NCBI GenBank assembly: GCA_004015825.1
Contig: SAYS01000031.1
Location: 1-34,716, forward strand
Length of the DNA: 34,716 bases
Direction of reading: 5' to 3'
From: Halovenus amylolytica
Lineage (GTDB): Archaea; Halobacteriota; Halobacteria; Halobacteriales; Haloarculaceae
Positions 15,738 through 24,790 of the stretch are shown in pieces. The first letter of the stretch is position 1. Every line of letters starts with the position of its first letter. The position numbers and the translations under genes were made by a program. The notes under the pieces were generated by a model. It ran no database searches. It was not told the origin of the DNA and saw nothing but the letters and a program-made list of their open reading frames with translations.

Positions 15738-17210
15738 TCATTCGCCGAACACGAGCGTTTTTACCACAACTGGAACTGTATCGTCGTCAGCGAGTGGCGT
15801 CCCCACGTCCACGTACGTTCCGGAGTCGACGGTGATTTCGTCGAGAACCAGAACAGATTGTTCGATCCCTGTTTCCCTCCGCAGTGATTGTCCAAGGGCT
15901 TTCCCACAGTTCTGTCGGGTGATAACGAGAATCGGGCCGTCTATCGACACCGTTTCGTAGGCATCGACAATCGCGTTTGCGACACGCTGTAACCGATCGT
16001 AGGTGAGCGGACCCAGCGTATCGAATGCGAGGAAAAATCGGGAGAGATTCGCTGGTTCTCTCTCCCCTGTATGATCTTCGGATGTTTTACTGTCAGAACT
16101 GTACAGCGATTCCCCGCGACGGACGCCAGCCGTTACCTGATCCGTGAGTTCACTTTCGTCAGCCTCGCTCAGATCTGGAATGGTGACGACCGGAACGTTA
16201 CGCAGTGGGAGAAGTTCCTCTTCGAGGCCGATCGTTCGCCCGGAGAGCCGAGTCGTCGTCGTTCCAGTCCCGATCACCGTCGCCCGAATATCTTCGTCCG
16301 GAACGATCCGGTTCCAGGCACTGAATCGGTCGTTGGTACTGATAGCCCGAGCGAGGACGCCTCCGATATCCCGATATTCGAACGGGGTATCGAACTCACC
16401 TCTCGTGACGAGATGGCCGACGCCGCCGGTGAACGACACCGCGTCGAATTCGATGGGTTCGTGGGGCAACTCGCCGATTGCGAGGGCAGGGAGCGGATCC
16501 GGATAGGGTGGTCCCTCGAGCAAGTGGGCAAGTAACTCGGCCATGCGCTCCCCGAGACTGTCGAGCACCTGGGAATCCACCGGGTCACCGGTCTTTATTT
16601 CGATACCCAACTGGGTCAATAAGGGGTGTATCGAGTCCGAAACCGCCGTCACTCGCCCATCTTCGATCTGGATGAGCCGGCCACCGATACGACAGCATCG
16701 CGTCTCCTCGACGTGGTCACCGGAGAAAATCGCGATGTTCGTCGTCCCGCCGCCGATGTCGATATTCGCGACTGTCACGTCGTGGGTCGCAGCATACGCT
16801 GCCACACCGGATCCACGGCCTGCCAGGACAGCCTCTAGTTCCGCACCGGCCGTCTCGACCACAAACTCACCGATGTCGATAGCCAGTTCTCGAACGACCG
16901 CCGCGGCGTTGGACGATCGGGCTGTCTCGCCGGTCACGATCACTGCGCCTGTGTCGATCTGTTTGGCGTCGAGTCCTGCCCGGTCGAACTCCTGTTCGAC
17001 AATTCTGGCGACTCCCTCCGCGTCGATCGTTGCGGGATCAAGTAGTGGTGTCTCGTGGATCTCTCCCCGGTAGAGCACCTCTCTGTCAGTGACTGCCAGT
17101 TTCCCCGCACTCGTCGGATCAGTCACCTCGACAGTCAGCCTGCTAACCACGACCTGTGTCGTGGTCGTCCCGATGTCGATACCGACACTCGTCAGAGAAT
17201 CTTCGGACAT
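15738..17210 (-). CDS. eutA: Ethanolamine ammonia-lyase reactivase EutA
   Basis: A 490-residue actin/Hsp70-fold ATPase that reactivates ethanolamine ammonia-lyase by exchanging damaged cobalamin. Phosphate loop 1 is GIDIGTTTTQVVVSRL (10-25), phosphate loop 2 is NIDIGGGTTNIAIF (149-162), and the adenosine region is FTGGVGHL (260-267). The end contains LVITRQNCGKALG. Length is close to enteric EutA (467). It is the last gene of the operon, 34 bases after eutC. EutA directly beside EutBC, with no eut shell or transporter genes, is the minimal functional unit. The region ending 15738 has no terminator that I can identify. Confidence 0.93.
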   Translation of the reverse strand: MSEDSLTSVGIDIGTTTTQVVVSRLTVEVTDPTSAGKLAVTDREVLYRGEIHETPLLDPATIDAEGVARIVEQEFDRAGLDAKQIDTGAVIVTGETARSSNAAAVVRELAIDIGEFVVETAGAELEAVLAGRGSGVAAYAATHDVTVANIDIGGGTTNIAIFSGDHVEETRCCRIGGRLIQIEDGRVTAVSDSIHPLLTQLGIEIKTGDPVDSQVLDSLGERMAELLAHLLEGPPYPDPLPALAIGELPHEPIEFDAVSFTGGVGHLVTRGEFDTPFEYRDIGGVLARAISTNDRFSAWNRIVPDEDIRATVIGTGTTTTRLSGRTIGLEEELLPLRNVPVVTIPDLSEADESELTDQVTAGVRRGESLYSSDSKTSEDHTGEREPANLSRFFLAFDTLGPLTYDRLQRVANAIVDAYETVSIDGPILVITRQNCGKALGQSLRRETGIEQSVLVLDEITVDSGTYVDVGTPLADDDTVPVVVKTLVFGE

Positions 17211-17244
17211 TGGTGCAGGAACGCGTCAGAGCGCCCCGGTCGGG

Positions 17245-18000
17245 TCATTTCTGGAACTCACGGTCATCCTCGCGGAGATCGAGACCGCTGGCCTGCTTTT
17301 CGACGATTTCCGAAAGGAGATCTGCGATCTCTGCACCAGCCTCGATGGGTGGAATACCGCCCTCGTGGATATTCGAGATGACAGATTTTTTTGCCGTCGG
17401 TGCACCGCGTTTCGGGTCGTACACCATGTAGGCGCTGAGACTCTTGGCTGATCGCAGTCCTGGGCGTTCGCCGATCAGGTTGACACAGCACTCGGCACCG
17501 AGTTCTTCGCCGATTGCATCCATCACGTCGACGCGCCCGAACTCGACAAAGACCGGCGTCCCAACCTCCAGTCCCCGTTCTTCGAGGCCGTCCTGCAGTG
17601 ATCGCAAGAGATCCGGGACGTTCGCTTCCACGGCTGTGGAACTGAGTCCATCGCTTACGATGATCTGTGCCTGAGGGTTCTGTTCGCAGCGATCACGGAG
17701 TTCAGTTGCGGTCTCCTCGGAAATATCGCTCCCGAGATCTGGCCGGGCGAGATACTGGTCTTTATCCTCGACGAGACTCCGGATTTTCACCAGGCCGAGG
17801 TCGTCAATCAGCTGTTCGTCGACAGTGGTCAACACTGCATCTCGTGCGCGACCGTGATCTTCGAGGAAGGTGAGCAACGTCTCGGTTCTGGGGCGTGCTC
17901 CGCTCCGGCCCACCCCCAGTCGCGAGGGGTTTCTGTCGACGATGCGTTTCAGGGTCTGTTCGTCCGCAACGTCGTGATCGGTCGGATCTAGTTGGCTCAT
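17245..18000 (-). CDS. eutC: Ethanolamine ammonia-lyase, small subunit EutC
   Basis: A 251-residue subunit that with EutB forms the AdoCbl-binding enzyme converting ethanolamine to acetaldehyde and ammonia. Family blocks are PSRLGVGRSGARPRTETLLTF near the start, SDGLSSTAVEANV in the middle, and LIGERPGLRSAKSLSAYMVY followed by NIHEGGIPPIEAGAEIADL at the end. It is shorter than E. coli EutC (295) mainly because the N-terminal lead, which in bacteria carries the targeting part, is reduced. It lies between eutB (8 bases) and eutA (34 bases) in one operon. Confidence 0.95.
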   Translation of the reverse strand: MSQLDPTDHDVADEQTLKRIVDRNPSRLGVGRSGARPRTETLLTFLEDHGRARDAVLTTVDEQLIDDLGLVKIRSLVEDKDQYLARPDLGSDISEETATELRDRCEQNPQAQIIVSDGLSSTAVEANVPDLLRSLQDGLEERGLEVGTPVFVEFGRVDVMDAIGEELGAECCVNLIGERPGLRSAKSLSAYMVYDPKRGAPTAKKSVISNIHEGGIPPIEAGAEIADLLSEIVEKQASGLDLREDDREFQK

Positions 18001-18008
18001 TGGTAGTA

Positions 18009-19370
18009 TTATGTGAAAATGGTCGGGTCTCCGGCACGGTCAGTCAACGTCCCGTCACGCCAGATGTCCATCTCCGCGAGCCACTCGCGGAACTCGGGTG
18101 CCGGCCCGAGGTCGAAAATCTCCCACAGCGCCCCAGCGTCGTGGTAGCTGGTCGACTGGTAGTTCAACATGACGTCGTCTCCCATCGGAACAGTGATGAA
18201 GTAGTTCGCACCTGCAGCACTCAACAGCACTGCGAGGTTCTCGATATCGTTCTGGTCAGCGTGGATGTGGTTCGTGTAACAGGCGTCGATCCCCATCGAA
18301 ATCCCGTGCAACTGACCCATGAACACGTCTTCGATCCCGGCGCGGATCACTTGCTGGCCGTCGTAGAGGTATTCCGGTCCGATGAATCCCACGACTGTAT
18401 TCACCAGAAACGGGTCGTACCGCTTTGCGAGGCCGTAGCAGCGGGCCTCCAGCGTCAACTGATCGACGCCCTCGTGAGCGTCGCCGGATAACTCCGCACC
18501 TTGTCCGGTCTCGAAATACATGATATTGGGACCACTCGCTGTACACTGTCGCTGCCCGAGGTCGTAGGCTTCGTCCAGCAGTTCGACGTCGATACCGAAC
18601 TCGTCGTTCCCGGCTTCGGTGCCTGCGAGACTCTGGAAGATCAGGTCTGCAGGCGCCCCCTCCCGAATGGCATCCATCTGGGTCGTCACGTGCGCCAGAC
18701 AGCAGTTCTGGGTCGGTATCCCCCACTCTTCGATAAAGTCGTGTGTCGCATCGAGAATCGACCTCGTCGTTCCAACGCTGTCCTCGACGGGATTGATACC
18801 GATGACTGCATCGCCGACACCGTAGGACAACCCCTCGCGTGTCGAATCGAGGATATTGTCCACGTTATCGGCAGGATCGTTGGGCTGGAGACGGAATGAG
18901 AGCGAGCCATCGGTGCCAACTGTGTTGTTACAGCGGGCAGTCACGGTCATTTTCGACGTCGCCAGAATAAGATCCATATTCGACATGATCTTGGTGACTG
19001 CCGCAATCATCTCGCTGGTAAACCCCGGCCGGATCGCCTGTATCTCCCGGTTCGTCGTGTTCTCGTCGACAAGAAACTCCCGCAGGTCCGCAACGGTCCA
19101 GTCTTTGATCCGCTCGTAGACGGGCTCTCTGACCGCATCCTGAATAACTCGGGTCACCTCGTCGTCGTCGTAGGGAACGACCGGATTCTCACGGAGCGTT
19201 TCGAGTGTCAACTGGCTCACTGCCCGCTTGGCAGCGACACGCTCGGCAGCCGAGTCGGCAGCGATCTCTGCGAGTTCGTCTCCGGTTTTCCGTTCGTTGG
19301 CCTTTGCCAACAGTGTCCGGATCGAATCGAATTTGTACTCCCCCGACCCCATTGCGTCAACTGTTGACAT
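18009..19370 (-). CDS. eutB: Ethanolamine ammonia-lyase, large subunit EutB
   Basis: A 453-residue TIM-barrel catalytic subunit; E. coli EutB has the same length. With the ATG at 19370 the known E. coli active-site positions fall at identical numbers here: R160, Q162, N193, E287, F329, D362 and L402. This strongly supports both function and start; an upstream frame to 19409 (13 residues, MTSIIVSRAFLCD) is rejected. A TATA-like box at 19393-19402 gives a leaderless transcript for the three-gene operon. The enzyme needs adenosylcobalamin, which many haloarchaea make. The next steps (acetaldehyde dehydrogenase) are not in this window. Confidence 0.97.
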   Translation of the reverse strand: MSTVDAMGSGEYKFDSIRTLLAKANERKTGDELAEIAADSAAERVAAKRAVSQLTLETLRENPVVPYDDDEVTRVIQDAVREPVYERIKDWTVADLREFLVDENTTNREIQAIRPGFTSEMIAAVTKIMSNMDLILATSKMTVTARCNNTVGTDGSLSFRLQPNDPADNVDNILDSTREGLSYGVGDAVIGINPVEDSVGTTRSILDATHDFIEEWGIPTQNCCLAHVTTQMDAIREGAPADLIFQSLAGTEAGNDEFGIDVELLDEAYDLGQRQCTASGPNIMYFETGQGAELSGDAHEGVDQLTLEARCYGLAKRYDPFLVNTVVGFIGPEYLYDGQQVIRAGIEDVFMGQLHGISMGIDACYTNHIHADQNDIENLAVLLSAAGANYFITVPMGDDVMLNYQSTSYHDAGALWEIFDLGPAPEFREWLAEMDIWRDGTLTDRAGDPTIFT

Positions 19371-19392
19371 ATCACATAAAAACGCTCGTGAA

Positions 19393-19402
19393 ACTATAAT
19401 AC
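19393..19402 (-). promoter_or_regulatory. TATA-like box of the eutBCA operon
   Basis: The minus-strand sequence GTATTATAGT is centred about 28 bases upstream of the eutB ATG at 19370. A second AT-rich box (TACTATAAG, about 19411-19418) lies just upstream. No cobalamin riboswitch fold is recognisable. Confidence 0.6.
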
Positions 19403-19409
19403 TTGTCAT

Positions 19410-19614
19410 CTTATAGTAAAGTCCATTTTATATTGATAAAGTGGGCTTGCGGAAAACACGCTCCACTCACCCACAGCTATCACTGTAGGGTTCGCGCTGC
19501 AACTGGACTGGATCAGTTACAAAAATGTCAAATATCAATTCGATAAGTCTGCAGTTGCGGTTGCTAACGGTGGTAAACAGGAAGGCGAGTAATCGAGGAC
19601 GGGTTTGATTTCTC
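19410..19614. other. Intergenic region upstream of eutB, left of repeat copy 3
   Basis: No gene is seen. It contains the eutB upstream AT boxes and a stretch of mixed composition up to the repeat at 19615. Confidence 0.4.
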
Positions 19615-19694
19615 ATACTGCCGGCTGTAAATTCGTAAAGATATGTGCCACCCCGGGGTGGCGCAATTCTTCAGTTTCTTACAGCCGGCAGTAT
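19615..19694 (+). repeat. 80-bp palindromic element, copy 3 (MITE-like)
   Basis: Identical over all 80 bases to copy 4 at 32684. Inverted 15-bp ends (ATACTGCCGGCTGTA) are perfect, and the central hairpin (19644-19665) has one G-T pair (GTGCC against GGCGC). It is flanked by C on both sides (TC before, CA after). It lies between the divergent eutB and aminotransferase promoters, 70 bases before the TATA box of the latter. Confidence 0.92.
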
Positions 19695-19763
19695 CAAAGC
19701 AATTCTCGACTCTGTTTCATCGAGTCACTTGAAGATGCATGCGGGCATCAGTAAACGGTCACT

Positions 19764-19772
19764 ACATATATT
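19764..19772 (+). promoter_or_regulatory. TATA-like box of the aminotransferase gene
   Basis: ACATATATT is centred about 29 bases before the ATG at 19797, the leaderless distance. Confidence 0.55.
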
Positions 19773-19796
19773 GCACTTTGTCATAAATATTCGCGT

Positions 19797-20996
19797 ATGG
19801 AAGACTCGTTTACCGTCGGAGAATACGTTCCACCGGATCGGACACTGATGGGGCCGGGGCCGAGTGACATCCATCCGCGGGTGTACAGCGCACTCTCGGA
19901 TACGATCACAGGATATCTCGACGACTCCTACGTCGACCTCATGAACGATGTCCAGGAAGGATTGCGGTATCTCTTTCGAACGGACAACGAGTACACGTTC
20001 GCAGTCAGCGGAACGGGCTCGGCCGCTATGGAGACAGCGTTTACGAATCTCGTCGAACCTGGTGAGACCGTCCTCGTTCCGTCGAACGGCTACTTCGGCA
20101 AGCGGATGGGCGAGGTCGCTCGACGGGCGGGCGGTGAAATCGTTACCGTCGACGCCGAGTGGGGAGAACCACTCGATCCCAGAGCAGTCGCGGACGCGTT
20201 CGAGCGTCATCAACCAGCAGTCTTCGGATTCATTCACGGAGAGACGAGCACCGGTGTCAAACAGACCGAGATACCGGAACTCACCAGCATCGCTCGCGAA
20301 CACGACGCCTACGTCATCGCTGACACCGTCGCATCACTCGGCGGCGTCGAGTTCCACACCGACGAGTGGAATCTCGACGTCGTGTATTCGGGATCACAGA
20401 AGTGTCTGTCCGCTCCGCCCGGAGTGAGTCCGATCACCTTCTCCGACCGGGCTGTCGAGAAGATCACGAGCCGAGAAGCGCCCGTTCGCTCCTGGTATCT
20501 CGATTTCACCGGTGTCTGGGAGTACTGGAGTGACGAGCCAAGCTATCATCACACAGGTCCGATCTCGATCATGTACGCGCTCCGAGAATCGCTTCGGATG
20601 ATCGGTGAAGAAGGGATCGAACAGCAGTGGAACCGACACGAGAAGGTTGCTGGCGCACTCAAGACGGGTGTCGAGGCGATGGACGTTCCACTCGCTGTCG
20701 AAGACGACTACTGGCTTCCCACACTGAACGCTGTCTCGGTCCCCGACGGAGTCGATGATACGGTCGTCATCGATCGGCTACTGACCGAGCACGGGATCGA
20801 AATCGTCGGTGGTCTCGGTGCGCTCTCGGGTGAGATCTTCCGTGTTGGCTGTATGGGGTACTCGGCGCGGCCAGCGAACGTCGCGAATTTCATCGCCGCG
20901 TTTGGGGACGTTCTCGACGACGAGGGTGCGGCTGTCGATGTGGCTGCAGGCGCTGCTTCGACAGCTGGGGCGCTGGGTGAGTACTATCGATCCTGA
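19797..20996 (+). CDS. Class V aminotransferase (alanine-glyoxylate/serine type)
   Basis: A 399-residue PLP enzyme of fold type I. The PLP Schiff-base lysine is K202 in [13 protein letters not shown], the cofactor Asp is D176 in [11 protein letters not shown], and the phosphate contact [10 protein letters not shown] is at 71-80. The start [17 protein letters not shown] is the standard opening of serine-pyruvate/alanine-glyoxylate aminotransferases. Later blocks are FTGVWEYW and [16 protein letters not shown]. In archaea such enzymes are used in amino-acid and purine-catabolism-like pathways. It may act on glyoxylate or on 2-aminoalkyl substrates, and its place next to the ethanolamine operon is suggestive only. 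Confidence 0.93.
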   Translation: MEDSFTVGEYVPPDRTLMGPGPSDIHPRVYSALSDTITGYLDDSYVDLMNDVQEGLRYLFRTDNEYTFAVSGTGSAAMETAFTNLVEPGETVLVPSNGYFGKRMGEVARRAGGEIVTVDAEWGEPLDPRAVADAFERHQPAVFGFIHGETSTGVKQTEIPELTSIAREHDAYVIADTVASLGGVEFHTDEWNLDVVYSGSQKCLSAPPGVSPITFSDRAVEKITSREAPVRSWYLDFTGVWEYWSDEPSYHHTGPISIMYALRESLRMIGEEGIEQQWNRHEKVAGALKTGVEAMDVPLAVEDDYWLPTLNAVSVPDGVDDTVVIDRLLTEHGIEIVGGLGALSGEIFRVGCMGYSARPANVANFIAAFGDVLDDEGAAVDVAAGAASTAGALGEYYRS

Positions 20997-21024
20997 GCAA
21001 CTGGATCGGCGGTAGTGATTTTTG

Positions 21025-21195
21025 TCACTCTGTAGCATCCGAGGTCACGAGCATCCAGTACCGAACACAAAGATAGACAATCACGACACCGAACGTAGCG
21101 GAGATCAACCAATCACCTGCTATCGCCGCAGCCGCCAATGCAACGACGTTGAGAGCAACACCAACTGCATATACCAGTCGTAAGCGACTACCCAT
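21025..21195 (-). CDS. Small membrane protein, 56 residues
   Basis: From the ATG at 21195 the peptide starts MGSRLRLVYAVGVALNVVALAA and has two hydrophobic helices with a short turn (AGDWLI), ending YWMLVTSDATE. An upstream frame to 21279 is basic and unlike the rest, so I reject it. The gene converges on the aminotransferase, with only 28 bases between stops. Family not recognised. Similar two-helix proteins are frequent in haloarchaea and mostly uncharacterised. Confidence 0.6.
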   Translation of the reverse strand: MGSRLRLVYAVGVALNVVALAAAAIAGDWLISATFGVVIVYLCVRYWMLVTSDATE

Positions 21196-21315
21196 CGTTG
21201 CTAGAACCCCTCGATCTGTCTTTCCGTTTCGTCGTCTGCATCGTTGTATGTACATTCGTTCGGGACGGTCCTCAAACATCTCTCGATTTTTTACGGCACT
21301 GACGAGACACAGTCG

Positions 21316-21942
21316 TCAGTCATCTTCGCGTGTTCCAAATGCGCGGATCGTATCGGGCTTGCTCGGGTGACAGAAGCGTTCGGTGAGCCCACGGTTCGTG
21401 AATATACGGTTCCAGTTCCGCCGGTAGAGTGGGAACTGTCCGTCGACGTGCTCGACTTGCTCGTCTGTATTCCCGGTCTCTGGATCGGGTCCTTCGTTTT
21501 CGATTGTCACGAGCAACTCGTCGGTGATGCGAACGAGTTCGTCGAACACTCGCTCGTCGTCGGGGTGGATATGCTGGAGAGTTTCGACAGAGTAGACAAC
21601 ATCGAACGCATCATCGGCAAACCCAGGAACGACATCTTCGATCGCACCCGTGTGAAATTGCCCTTCCTCGGAGAGAGCCGGATAGACGTTAGCCATCACC
21701 GCAAACGAGTCGTCGTTGATATCGATTCCTGTGAGATTCTCGAACCCATCCGCATAGAGGTGTGCCAGATGCCGCCCGGAACTACAGCCGAGTGCAAGAA
21801 TCGACACCTCCCTGCTGCAGTAGTGATCGAGCAACGTGACGAGGCTGTTGCTCACCTTGTTCGGCCCGAGTTCCGCGTAGTAGGTCGGTGAGAACTCGCC
21901 CGACCGTTCAGCCCAGCCTCGATGGTTAGTCGATGGGTCCAT
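21316..21942 (-). CDS. Class I SAM-dependent methyltransferase
   Basis: A 208-residue Rossmann-fold methyltransferase. Motif I is SILALGCSSGRHLA (47-60), with the normally conserved E/DxGxGxG changed to ALGCSSG. The acidic residue binding the ribose is D74 in GIDIND. The later VYSVETLQHIHPDD is motif IV-like, and RITDELLVTIENEG follows. The C-terminus ends in a basic GLTERFCHPS region. Substrate unknown. It is divergent from the CapA-like gene, a pairing that can occur around cell-surface polymer genes, so an envelope substrate is possible, but this is inference. Confidence 0.8.
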   Translation of the reverse strand: MDPSTNHRGWAERSGEFSPTYYAELGPNKVSNSLVTLLDHYCSREVSILALGCSSGRHLAHLYADGFENLTGIDINDDSFAVMANVYPALSEEGQFHTGAIEDVVPGFADDAFDVVYSVETLQHIHPDDERVFDELVRITDELLVTIENEGPDPETGNTDEQVEHVDGQFPLYRRNWNRIFTNRGLTERFCHPSKPDTIRAFGTREDD

Positions 21943-22150
21943 ACGATACCGAGGTGGGCACGACGGTAAATCCCGTCGCTATCCCGTGTCCCAGAGACAC
22001 GCGCCTTTTCGAACAGTATCGACCAGCTGTTGTCCCGATAGATGGGCAGGCAACTCGGAAGGTAGCCTTCGAGGAGAGTCCCATTTCCAGCCGAGTCACA
22101 AGGGGTGCCAAGCGTTGAAATTGCTGCATCTCGAAGCATCTGGTTGACAG
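21943..22150. other. Intergenic region methyltransferase / CapA-like gene
   Basis: Divergent promoter region of about 208 bases. No gene or TATA box is convincing, apart from GTCGATGG and a GC-rich stretch. Small frames on both strands have unnatural codon use. Confidence 0.35.
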
Positions 22151-23251
22151 ATGATCGAGTCACGACGATCGGTTCTCACGGAGAGCACTGGCCACCCGAG
22201 CCACCTTCTTGGACCCGCTGACGACTCGGGACACACCACCCGGACTGATCGGACAATCTTCGAGGGTGGGTCGGCAGACGCACGGATCGGGTTCGTCGGC
22301 GACGTGATGCTCGGCCGTGGCGTAAACCGTCGCTGGACTGGCCACGATCCCGTCGCAGTCTGGGGGTCGGCCCGCGAGCGACTTCAGTCGCTCTCCGGAC
22401 TCGTCATCAACCTCGAATGCTCGATCTCGGATCGCGGTCACCCCCTGTCGGAGAAAGCGTTCAATTTCCGGGCAACACCGTCGTTTGCGAAGCCAGCGTT
22501 GACCGACGTGAACGTCGCGCTCGCAGCGCTTGCGAACAACCACATTCTCGACTTCGGTGAACAGGCGCTCCGAGATACACTGGTACATCTGGACGACGTG
22601 GATATCGCCCACGCCGGCGCTGACGTCGACCGGGAGTCAGCGTTCGAGCCAGCGATCACGACCGTCGACGATCTGACCGTGGCGATGCTCTCGCTTACGG
22701 ATCAGTACTCGCAGTACGCTGCAAACGACGGCCCAGGGACTGCATACGCGGCGCTCGACCCGAGTGATGCCACGACCCGATCGCTCGTCGAAGACGCCAT
22801 CACCACAGCACAACGAGCGGACGCGGACCTCGTCGTCGCCTCACTCCACTGGGGTGCGAACTACGAGACCGAACCGAGCGATAGCTATCGAGCGTTCGCA
22901 CACTGGCTCGTCGAGAATGGCGTCGACGTGGTCCACGGCCACAGCGCGCATATCTTGCAGGGCGTCGAAGTCTACCGGGGTCGGCCGATACTCTACGATA
23001 CCGGCGATTTCGTCGACGACTACATCGACAAGCCGGGGTATGCGAACAAACAAAGTGCAATCTTCGAACTCGTCATCGACGAAGGGAGCTTCGACAGCCT
23101 CGCTGTCGTCCCAACAAAAATTGAGAACTGTGCTGTCGAACTGGCCGACGACACTGCAACCACTGCCTGCCATCGGCTCTGCGAGCGCTCCGAAGATCTT
23201 GGGACGACGATCGAAGACGAGGGCAACAGTTTGAAGATACCACTCTCTTGA
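22151..23251 (+). CDS. CapA family protein (poly-gamma-glutamate synthesis-type, metallophosphatase-like)
   Basis: A 366-residue protein with the PGA_cap fold related to calcineurin-like phosphatases. Its motifs run in order: RIGFVGDVMLGRGVN (46-60), INLECSIS, ALAANNHILDFG, SLTDQ, VVASLHWGANYE, VVHGHSAHILQGVE, and ILYDTGDFVDDYI. These cover the metal-ligand Asp, Asn and His positions. CapA in Bacillus works in poly-gamma-glutamate export; the haloarchaeal homologs have an unknown polymer. There is no signal peptide, and the first 40 residues are a basic, unstructured leader. The partner CapB/CapC genes are not in the window, so its role is open. Confidence 0.85.
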   Translation: MIESRRSVLTESTGHPSHLLGPADDSGHTTRTDRTIFEGGSADARIGFVGDVMLGRGVNRRWTGHDPVAVWGSARERLQSLSGLVINLECSISDRGHPLSEKAFNFRATPSFAKPALTDVNVALAALANNHILDFGEQALRDTLVHLDDVDIAHAGADVDRESAFEPAITTVDDLTVAMLSLTDQYSQYAANDGPGTAYAALDPSDATTRSLVEDAITTAQRADADLVVASLHWGANYETEPSDSYRAFAHWLVENGVDVVHGHSAHILQGVEVYRGRPILYDTGDFVDDYIDKPGYANKQSAIFELVIDEGSFDSLAVVPTKIENCAVELADDTATTACHRLCERSEDLGTTIEDEGNSLKIPLS

Positions 23252-23322
23252 AATGCAGGCTATCTACCTGTTTCAACCAGTAACAAGGCGAACAGAACGA
23301 ATTCGGATTCTTCTTCTGGATC

Positions 23323-24624
23323 TCAGTACGGCCAGTCACCGATGACCTGCATCCCCTCGGCGAGGTTTTCGGTTTCGAGTTGCTCGGCGATCGCCGGGGG
23401 CGAGCGATGGGCGATTTCCGTCTCGTCGCTGGCGAGTTCGACCACTAATTCGGTGAGGAGAATCGCCTGCTCGCGGAGATCCCGTACCGACAGTTTATCC
23501 AGCGTATCCGCGTGGGTATGGCCCCAGCCACGGCCAGCATCCCCGGTATCAGATCGGATGTGATAGCCCGGAACACCCCACTTCACGTACGGCCAGTGGT
23601 CGCTGTGAGGGTTCAGTTCCGGTGGGACATCGATCGGGTGGCCCATGCGGTCAGCGACGCGCTCGGCGGCGTCGATGAGATCCTCGAATCCATGCGTGTG
23701 ACAGAGGAGCGTCCGATTTCGAACCACACCGTCGTTGTTGACGATCGCCTTGATCGTGTCGTGGTCGCGGCCGTTGGCGTCGTAGTGTGAGCCGACGAGT
23801 CCCACCTCTTCGGCCCCGTAGACGAGACAGTGGACGCGGGTATCGAGTTCGTCCTCGCGCTGTGCGAGGGCGTTCGCTACTTCCACGACCATGGCCGTGC
23901 CCGCTGCGTTGTCGGCGGCCCCTTCTGCGATGTCGTGTGCGTCGACGTGGCTCGTCAGGAGAACTGCATCCTCGGTATCGGGCCCGAGATCAGCATGCAC
24001 GTTCTGACTGGTCGCATCGTAGGCGTCGGCGTCGACGCTGACAGTGACGCTCTCGCCCTCGAATCGGCGCGTGAGTCGTGCACCGACCTCTTTCGAGACG
24101 CCCACTGCCGGAATATCACCGATCGGCGCCGCCTCGGTCCCGACACTGCCGGTCGGTGGGAGACAGCCTTCGACGTGATTGCTGTATATAAATGCCGCTG
24201 CGCCGGCCTCGACAGCCCGGTAGTATTTTTCGCGGCGATGGACGTACCGATCGAACCAGTCGGGCACGTCACTCGCCGCGAGGACGATCTTACCGGTCAG
24301 ATCACGGTCGAAATCTGACGGTAATCCATAGTCGAGATCCACCAGTTCGCCAGTCACCTCGCCACTCGGACTTCTGGGAAGCGCGATGCAGTCCTGTGTC
24401 GTCTCGCCTGCCGCTATCGCTGCGGATCCACGCGACCAGCCCTGGACGTCGAAGGTTTCGAGTCGCGTGTTTCGTGCGCCGACAGCAGCGAGGGCCTCGC
24501 GTGTCGCTTCGGCACCACGCCGTTCGCCGTCGCTGCCAGCCATTCGCGTGTCGATATCAACGAGGGTTTCCAGATGCTCCCAGCCAACGTCACTCGTGAA
24601 CGTCTCACCGATCCAGTCCGTCAT
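23323..24624 (-). CDS. M28 family zinc peptidase with PA domain
   Basis: A 433-residue aminopeptidase-like protein. The zinc ligands are H226/D228 (SHVDAHD), D238 (AADNAAG), E272/E273 (YGAEEVGL), D298 (NNDG) and H at about 380 (GHTHADTLDKL). A protease-associated domain (about 90-205: DLTGKIVLAASDV, then EAGAAAFIYSNH) is inserted, and the end has a GMQVIGDWPY tail. No signal peptide or lipobox is present, so it is cytosolic. M28 enzymes trim N-terminal residues or carboxypeptidase-like substrates; specificity is unknown. Its TATA-like box (TTAATACC, 24649-24656) lies 28 bases before the ATG. It is divergent from the ligase gene. Confidence 0.88.
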   Translation of the reverse strand: MTDWIGETFTSDVGWEHLETLVDIDTRMAGSDGERRGAEATREALAAVGARNTRLETFDVQGWSRGSAAIAAGETTQDCIALPRSPSGEVTGELVDLDYGLPSDFDRDLTGKIVLAASDVPDWFDRYVHRREKYYRAVEAGAAAFIYSNHVEGCLPPTGSVGTEAAPIGDIPAVGVSKEVGARLTRRFEGESVTVSVDADAYDATSQNVHADLGPDTEDAVLLTSHVDAHDIAEGAADNAAGTAMVVEVANALAQREDELDTRVHCLVYGAEEVGLVGSHYDANGRDHDTIKAIVNNDGVVRNRTLLCHTHGFEDLIDAAERVADRMGHPIDVPPELNPHSDHWPYVKWGVPGYHIRSDTGDAGRGWGHTHADTLDKLSVRDLREQAILLTELVVELASDETEIAHRSPPAIAEQLETENLAEGMQVIGDWPY

Positions 24625-24648
24625 GTCCTGATGTTAGGACGAGATTCC

Positions 24649-24656
24649 TTAATACC
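24649..24656 (-). promoter_or_regulatory. TATA-like box of the M28 peptidase gene
   Basis: TTAATACC on the plus strand (GGTATTAA on the coding strand), centred 28 bases before the start at 24624. Confidence 0.6.
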
Positions 24657-24790
24657 GTATGGAAGCCACTCTATCCACTCCTGTTCGGTCTGATCGGTTC
24701 TCGCGCATCGATCACACTGATTCTTCAGAAGAGCAGGTCTCCCACTGGGCTCAAGACCATGCCTGGCAGCAAATTGGATTGGGGGAGAAC

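Noticed and set aside
19410..19614. A cobalamin riboswitch before eutB
   Set aside because: No B12-box-like sequence or expected fold was found. The transcript appears leaderless, leaving no room for a riboswitch.
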